The translations under genes and the position numbers were made by a program. From Siphonodentalium dalli (lineage: Eukaryota; Mollusca; Scaphopoda; Gadilida; Siphonodentaliidae): DNA of 64,000 nucleotides. Below the pieces are notes generated by a model. It had not been told where the DNA came from and did not search any database. It worked only from the letters and a program-made list of their open reading frames with translations. The stretch spans positions 181,942,556 through 182,006,555 of the forward strand of contig CP136067.1 in the NCBI GenBank assembly GCA_032622095.1, in the 5' to 3' direction. Positions 57,774 to 64,000 of this stretch are shown here, piece by piece (position 1 is the first letter of the stretch; each line of letters begins with the position of its first letter).

Positions 57774-58046
57774 TTAGAATATGGCGATTATTATTCCACC
57801 ATGTACAAATTCCATACACATTGTGTTGTTCTGAGCTTGTGTCTCATACGGTTGTTGTAGCACACTTGGCGACATGGTTGCATGACGTCTGGATTTGTGT
57901 ATCTTCGGGTGATACTTGTATATAGTTTTAAATCCGCATATCTCACATGTTGTTTCGATGTCCACCTGAAAAGACTCTACTACGGGTGCGATTTCAAATG
58001 ATGACATTTTGGACATAATTAATACATCGATTGCAGTGTGTGCCAT
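57774..58046 (-). CDS. Small ORF with one C2H2 zinc finger
   Basis: A 90-codon ORF from ATG 58046 reads MAHTAIDVLIMSKMSSFEIA. CEICGFKTIYKYHPKIHKSR followed by RH is an exact C-x2-C-x12-H-x4-H finger with an aromatic at the usual position. The finger probably binds DNA or RNA. The ORF ends HGGIIIAIF. It could be a small gene, a first exon of a larger zinc-finger gene, or a relic of a transposon, given the L1 150 bp downstream. No splice donor inside it is convincing. Moderate to low confidence that it is expressed. Confidence 0.4.
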   Translation of the reverse strand: MAHTAIDVLIMSKMSSFEIAPVVESFQVDIETTCEICGFKTIYKYHPKIHKSRRHATMSPSVLQQPYETQAQNNTMCMEFVHGGIIIAIF

Positions 58047-60920
58047 TTATACATGCACACAGTATAAGTGAACGGATATCGTCAACATCGTGTTATCTTA
58101 TTACTGCCCCAGTTTATAACTGATTATAACCTCAGTGCATGAATGATGCGGTAAGGCCATTGTTGGTGAAATTATTGGCAGCTACGAACGTGTGTTCACG
58201 CCCCATGCAGTTTCGGCGAATATTTTAAGCAAATGTTGATTACCCCACCCCTGCCAACACCATAGCGCTCCATATAGAGTGCATTGTTGGACTATTCTAT
58301 TAACGTTTATTATCGCTGCCATCCATATGATGAAATGAGTTGCATGACCAAATTATGTCACTTTTCCTTGTAGGATAACCCCATGAAAATTCAAGAACCA
58401 ACCCGGCCATTAATCCACATGTCCAATATTTAAGCAAGACATTTTTTTAGGATGCAGTGTGCCTGTCCGTTTGGCAACTGCAAAAGAGTCGCACTGCTAA
58501 ACAGCCCCCCTTGAATCAACCAAGGGAATCCATAATCCCACATCTGCAGGAATGATAAGAACAATTTATTGATTAAAATATTTATATAGATGAATATTTA
58601 TGTATAGATGAATATCTTTCATGCTCACAGGTTTATGATCACAACTAAATTTATTGGAAAAGGAAGACAATGTTTTTCATTGGTTGAGCAAATATGAACA
58701 AATATATTGTATTGGTGCATATATTCGTTGACAAGCATCTATAATACGAAGTCAAACATTAAACTTACATTGAAATGTTAATTGAGAGGAACCAAATGTG
58801 TAACCCGTGCAGTTGACCAATTACCACCTGCTTATTTGAATTGGATAGGAGTTCCGGGGAGCTGGAGCACTGAGGAAGGGCTTAATAAGTTGCAAAACAA
58901 AAGTTTGCCCTAACCCATTTTCTATAGTATAGATATCAAATAAATTTCAAGTCAAGCTTGAGCCTGGCCTGACTTCGTTTCAGCATATTTCATTGTAGCG
59001 AATAACTACCAGGGGTGAGATTACAAACGTTTGCCCATTAACTCTGTAGACATAGTACATGTATACTGGACGTAGAGCACCATCTTATACACTTTTGGAA
59101 ATAATGGAGCATTTCCTAGCTGCAGCTGATCACGTGATCAAACCCTACGAATGTTGAGATAATAGGAAATAACTTAACCCTTCCCCCATTTCATAAATTC
59201 GAAATTAAGCCATCGCTGGGAATTGGAACAATAAATGAGAGAATAATGCGCATTATTTTGTTTTATTCAATGTACAACACACATGGGAGGTGACAGCTGC
59301 GAATTACCATCCAATGTACTGCTAACATTTGAATTGCCATCCATATTGCTACCTATACATTTAAACTGTTGTTGGAAGTTTCCGGCTAAACAAATTCCCA
59401 AATTCAATGCAAAGCATCGCAAAGGTCATAAAAAGGTCTCATTCCTGGCTTTCGTCAAATTAAAATGGCGGCCATATGGGAAAACATCGTTAATATTAAT
59501 ATGACTAAGAGCGGGCGTAGAATGTCGCGTTATGTCACACACAATACATTATAACACAGACAACTGCGCATTGATAGTTTATGCTCTATAATGATCATCA
59601 GAGGTACATCTCTGTGTAATTTTGTAACTTTGTAATTTGATGTTTTTTGTCTGTCATTTCGCCTATTGAGAAGATATATTGATGACAGAACCATGACAAC
59701 TGCTATTATTTCGAAGCAAATGCTGTTTGAAGTAGTCAATGAAATGTGATAACTGAAGATGTTAGTTCTCGTGTTTTCCCGTACTTGTTTTTCTAAAAGT
59801 GTTTACATTAAAGATACGGGCGATGTTGGCGGTGGGTATGCTGTTAAAATATTCAGCTCCGTCAAAAACCGCCATAAACAGAAAGAATAGTAAGATATAG
59901 ACATACTTTGTTCTTATGCCGATCAGAAATATGGCATAAACAGTATGTTATTGTCAATGTTTTCCCCTTTGTTATGTAAACAAAAGCAAAAAACGTTACG
60001 TTTCCTGGCTTTTGTTTAGATCCGGATATGGTAAACATAAATAGCGTTATTTGTTACTTTTTTCCTGATATGGAAATAATAAAGAGCGTTTATATCATTT
60101 TTGTGTGATCTACCAATATAATTGCGCTTTATTATGTAAACAGAAGCACAACTTCTGTAACACGAGCAGTCTCTTGTTTACGTACACCATTGTACGTCTT
60201 GACGACAATATACTATTTACGCGCTGATTATGTTTGGCATATGAGCGGAACTGTATATATTTTGGTGTTCCTTCTGTTGATGGCGATTTGAACAAATATA
60301 AATATTTCTGCAACGAACGCCACCCGTGCCTTTAAAATTGGATACTATCAGAAGTGTGTATATATACTCCAAGACAATAAATGATAGATATATTCATCCC
60401 GAATATGATCGACATTATAAGAACGTTAATTTGAGACTTGATAAAGCTTATGAACAAAAATGTTGTTTTTTTCCGATTACTTTTGGCATTTGGCCGCTCC
60501 ACAACTAGCAATTATCCGAAATTAAAGAGTTTCCTCGAGTTCATAATTATATACTGGAATATACATGTAGTGCGTATGCGTACTTGAAGCTTACCTTCTA
60601 CAGACGGGATCATAGTATGTTTACAATATATATGTAAACTCATAATTAACAACGGTTCGTATAGCGTATCCAAGTGGTCAAGTGAGAATTGTTTATAGAA
60701 AGAAAAACTGTAGTAAAATATATTAGGTGGCAAACGAGTAAACACAACACCGACATATGACGAACATGGTGTAAGCATCGACGTATATTAAATATAGATC
60801 GACGGTGTAAGGAATCACCGACGATAAGGAATAACTCAATGTTAACAAATCGTGAGATTTTAACAGCTATATATACATGCTGCATGTACCATGCATTAGG
60901 TAAGATTATACCGACGGGGT
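58047..60920. other. Intergenic, no supported gene
   Basis: I see no gene, long hairpin or tandem repeat here, only short AT-rich ORFs such as 59283-59504. Confidence 0.5.
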
Positions 60921-61026
60921 AAATGTGTACCTAATGTATAATGTGACACATATATAATGTAAGTAACCATCTTAAATGTGTACCTAATGTATAATGTGAC
61001 ACACATATAACGTAAGTAACCATCTT
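60921..61026. repeat. 53-bp tandem duplication
   Basis: AAATGTGTACCTAATGTATA starts at 60921 and 60974; the two copies differ at two or three bases. Confidence 0.88.
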
Positions 61027-61059
61027 AAGCACGTAAGCTAAAACTAAAACCACACCGTA

Positions 61060-61845
61060 ACCGACCACACCGTCCCGAGGGGTCCGATAGAGATGGTTCG
61101 GGCACTTTCGTGCAGAATAGACCTGTATGTACCAAAGTTCCAATCCCCAAGTCGACATCTCAAGTGGAAACGGTTATGTTAACCCATAACTTGCGACCGA
61201 GTCCGTCATGTACGCAAAATGAAAAGGCACCGACCGCACCTCTTATAGCTGTCTGACCACGGAAAGGGGTATTATATCATGCAGCTAATACACATATGCA
61301 TCACTGGGCGATCTGGCAAGTTGCTAGCTAAGGCTTAAGTGTATATATTATCACATACGCTGCCGTCGAATTCGCTATGCAAAAAGACAGAGAATAACAC
61401 CCGCCGACCGAACTACCCCCAGGGGTCCGATCGAGATGGTTCATGCACTATCGTGCAGAATAGTCCTGTGTGTACCAAAGTTCCAATCCCCAAGACGATA
61501 GCTCGAGCGGAAACGCCACTGAAAACCCATAACTTGTGGCCGAGTCAGTCCGTCGGGTACGCAAAATAAAAAAGACAGTGACATATTCACATTTCGCAAA
61601 TAAACTGATTATCTAAAAATTACTCGCTGTATACTCTGTTTTTATATATCTACAGATAACATTTAATCATGTATACATGTATGTTCATATATATCAGAGA
61701 ATATTGGGAAGAGTTATATGCTATTCAATAATACTATTGTGATATGATGAAATTAAAAATGATCTGAATAAAAATATTTAAAAAAATAAAAAAAGACAGT
61801 GACCGCACCTCTCTAAGCTGTCTGACCACTGACAGTCATGCATCA
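61060..61845. repeat. Two SINE-like copies and a tail fragment
   Basis: Copies at about 61060-61258 and 61402-61582 share GGGGTCCGATMGAGATGGTT, CGTGCAGAATAGWCCTGTRT, CAAAGTTCCAATCCCCAAG and AACCCATAACTTG, then GTACGCAAAAT. A third 3' piece (GACAGTGACCGCACCTCTCT) lies at 61793. AGTTCCAATCCCC resembles a tRNA-type B box (GGTTCGANTCC), so a tRNA-derived SINE is possible, but the A box is unclear. Confidence 0.55.
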
Positions 61846-62960
61846 TTTCGCCCAACGGTTGAACTAATAATACTGTAAAACTTCGCTTTCCCTGTGCAAT
61901 TAGATTTCACATTGGCATCGGGCAGTAATGGCGCGTTCACATGTAGCTGCAAGAAAATATCTGCAAGAAAATATCAGGTATAATTGTACTCTGATATTTT
62001 CTTGCTGCAAAGATTACGCCCGTGAGAAAGCGGCGGGTTAGATGGCGTTGATTGAGCTCAATCAGAACAGTATTGGTCGTGCTGGTTAAAGTGAATTGCG
62101 TCCATTAAACAACCTATAGTCCATATTGGCAATTCATAACATTATTAAATTTCCAACTGTTGACATGGATTACCGTTGTCGGTGGGATGAGGCACCCACC
62201 GACCTGTTGCCATGTTGCTGCTCTCATATGCATAAAGACCTTCTATATAATGAGAAAGTGGTCACGTTATTTGGAAATAGGTACACGCCAATGTTATAAT
62301 TGCATTGTACATGCATATGTGGGGTGACACAAGTTATTATGGTTTTGTGGCAAATCAGATTACCCCAAACCCATTGAGACCCTATATGAATTGCTTTTGA
62401 TTTGTGGATTTGGTATGGTTCGTGGAGCTGCGGTATATATTTCGTTACCAAACATACAGGGGGACATGGTCAATTTTTCACTAGTTGGAAATTTCATAAC
62501 TAACACAATATTAGTTGGTAATTTTACAACAACAATGGGTCGAAATTGTTCTGGTAGTCTGATTTTCCAACCAGTAATGTATGTGGAATTTGTTGTTATA
62601 GACCAACATTTGCATTTCTTCCTACTTTTTGCCGAAATATTGGTTTGAAATTTCCTCTAGGTTCCTATCTCCCCGGTGTTCAGTCAAAATTCAAATTAAA
62701 AACAAACAAAAACAAGACGTGAGGTGCCAGGTGGGAAATTCAAAACAGATGGGAGGGTTGCCATATTTGAATTATGTGAACTTGGGAGTTGAGTTGGCCT
62801 GGTTCAGGGGGTGTACAGTTGGAAATCTCACATGGACATCCTCCGTCAACGGAAACCATCTATAGCTATGTGTTCCTATATGCACATGTCCATATAATAC
62901 TTCAGCGATTCGGTCAACCCATCTAAAATGGAATTACGAGGTCGGTTGTTGAAACAGGCG
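61846..62960. other. Intergenic; one small hairpin
   Basis: GCAAGAAAATATCAG (61963) pairs with CTGATATTTTCTTGC (61991), and CTGCAAGAAAATAT is also directly repeated before it. ORFs 62391-62865 lack motifs. No gene is supported. Confidence 0.45.
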
Positions 62961-64000
62961 ATACTATTGATGGATCATAACTGACAAGAATGACGATCAC
63001 TCAGCGACCCTTATCGATCATATATACACAAATAATATTCGAAACGAGCACCGCTCTTGTATAGTTACATGTGATTTGTCATATCACTTTCGGGTATTTC
63101 TCACTGACACCGATGGTCATAACGGACATAACCGATTAAAAACCCCACATGAAACCATGCGCACTCCCCGACGAAACTTTTCCCAAGAAAATATTAATAA
63201 ATTCAACGATACTCTTAAATCGTGTAATTTCCATTCGGTTTGTGATTGTAATAATGCTGATCAAGCATACGAAAACTTTTTGGATATCTATTTGACAGCA
63301 TACAACGTAGCTTTTCCGCCCATTACCCGAAACATACCCAAAAAATTCATCAAACGCGAACCATGGATGACCACCGGATTAATAAGATATTCACTTAAGA
63401 AACAAGAACTATATACCCGTAAACTAAACTCGCCTTCCTCCATCCATACGAATTCCTACCTCAAATATCGACAATATAACAAACTTATCCGGAAAAGTAG
63501 AAGCATGTATTACTGTGAGATATTAGAAAAGAATAAGTATAGTTTAAAAGAAACATGGAAGACCCTCAAAGGTGCAATAAAACGGCTACCCGAATGTTCT
63601 ACATGATAACAACATACAGTTTACAAATCCTGACATTATCGCTGAAAAATTTAATGACTATTTTTCCAATATAGGTAAAAAAAACCACAGAACTTATTGA
63701 AAATCACACAGATGTAAACTTCCTCGATTATTTAGCGAATAGACAAAGCAACGAGCTAAATATTACGCCCACCACAATCCAAGAGGTTATTTTAACTTGC
63801 TACTCAATGAATGGAAAAACCAGCAGTGACTTCAATGGAATATCTACAAAACTGATGAAGGAAACCATATTTTCTGTAGCACCAGCATTAAAGCATATAT
63901 TCAACTTGTCGTTCAAACAAGGTCATGTTCCCAACAAAATGAAAATAGCTAAAGTTGTACCAATACCGAAAAATAGTGACAAGGGGGATATAAACAATTA
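62961..64000 (+). pseudogene. CR1/jockey-like LINE, 5'-truncated, runs off the right edge
   Basis: It starts with the end of an endonuclease, HSATLIDHIYTNNIRNEHRS and VTCDLSYHF (SYH where SDH is expected, a catalytic change). The open frame 63076-63606 covers the linker: RTPRRNFSQENINKFNDTLK, IKREPWMTTGLIRYSLKKQE and KYRQYNKLIRKSRSMYYCE. After a frame change come EKFNDYFSNIGK, then an indel at an 8-A run (63677) and TTIQEVILTCYSMNGKTSSD, NGISTKLMKETIFSVA, LSFKQGHVPNKMKIAKVVPI and PKNSDKGDINNY, the first RT blocks. The rest lies beyond the window. The same family is seen at 30410-30712. Confidence 0.87.

Overview
This is eukaryotic nuclear DNA, AT-rich and mostly non-coding, from a marine invertebrate, most likely a mollusc or another lophotrochozoan. 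The lineage is an inference. It rests on the repeat types (TCCG-rich units with ~170-bp tandem cores, a family built around CCAAGATGGC, many hairpin elements), on a cGAS-like (Mab-21 fold) gene, and on a stand-alone P2X7-type cysteine-rich 'ballast' domain. Nothing looks bacterial: genes are split by GT-AG introns, and no operons or rRNA were found.

Host-type genes are few. (1) 9.1-12.6 kb (+): a two-exon protein ending in the P2X7 C-terminal cysteine-rich domain, with a 2.9-kb intron full of fold-back repeats and two apparent 1-bp indels. (2) 16.5-19.75 kb (+): an unrecognised, decayed coding sequence cut by three TTAA-flanked elements. Removing each element with one TTAA rejoins protein-like sequence. 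(3) 25.7-26.9 kb (-): a cGAS-like receptor / Mab-21 nucleotidyltransferase exon with its acidic catalytic triad intact and one late frameshift. (4) 49.4-50.0 kb (-): an internal exon of an unrecognised multi-pass membrane protein. (5) 57.8-58.05 kb (-): a small ORF with one canonical C2H2 finger. (6) 32.7-33.9 kb (+): small acidic/basic repeat-containing ORFs of unknown role next to the Helentron.

Mobile DNA dominates. A degenerate piggyBac transposase lies at 0.35-1.77 kb (-). Non-LTR retrotransposon remnants lie at 3.0-3.7 (-), 5.4-8.45 (+), 30.4-30.7 (+), 42.06-42.75 (+), 55.1-57.6 (-, L1/Tx1 type) and 62.96-64.0 kb (+, running off the edge). The largest element is a Helentron (Helitron2-type rolling-circle element, + strand) from about 34.7 to 41.5 kb. 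It has a 63-bp repeat array (about 18 units), a DUF6570-like segment, a Helitron_like_N/HUH Rep region, an intron, a PIF1-like helicase and a C-terminal endonuclease (EEP) domain. It carries several stops and frameshifts and a damaged Walker A motif, so it is dead as it stands. Non-autonomous Helitron-like copies with CTAG 3' ends lie at 21.1-21.29, 23.07-25.52 (-) and as a head-to-tail array at 53.07-53.78 kb.

Smaller repeats include TTAA-flanked MITEs, a TA-flanked MITE (44.3-44.73 kb), several long hairpins, a 21-bp minisatellite open in several frames (28.16-28.85 kb), an identical 295-bp tandem duplication (47.55-48.14 kb) and two related loci with ~170-bp units (18.97-19.56 and 30.77-31.52 kb). 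Single-base indels interrupt both host genes and transposons, so some may be assembly errors rather than true mutations. All family assignments come from reading motifs by eye; no database search was run.
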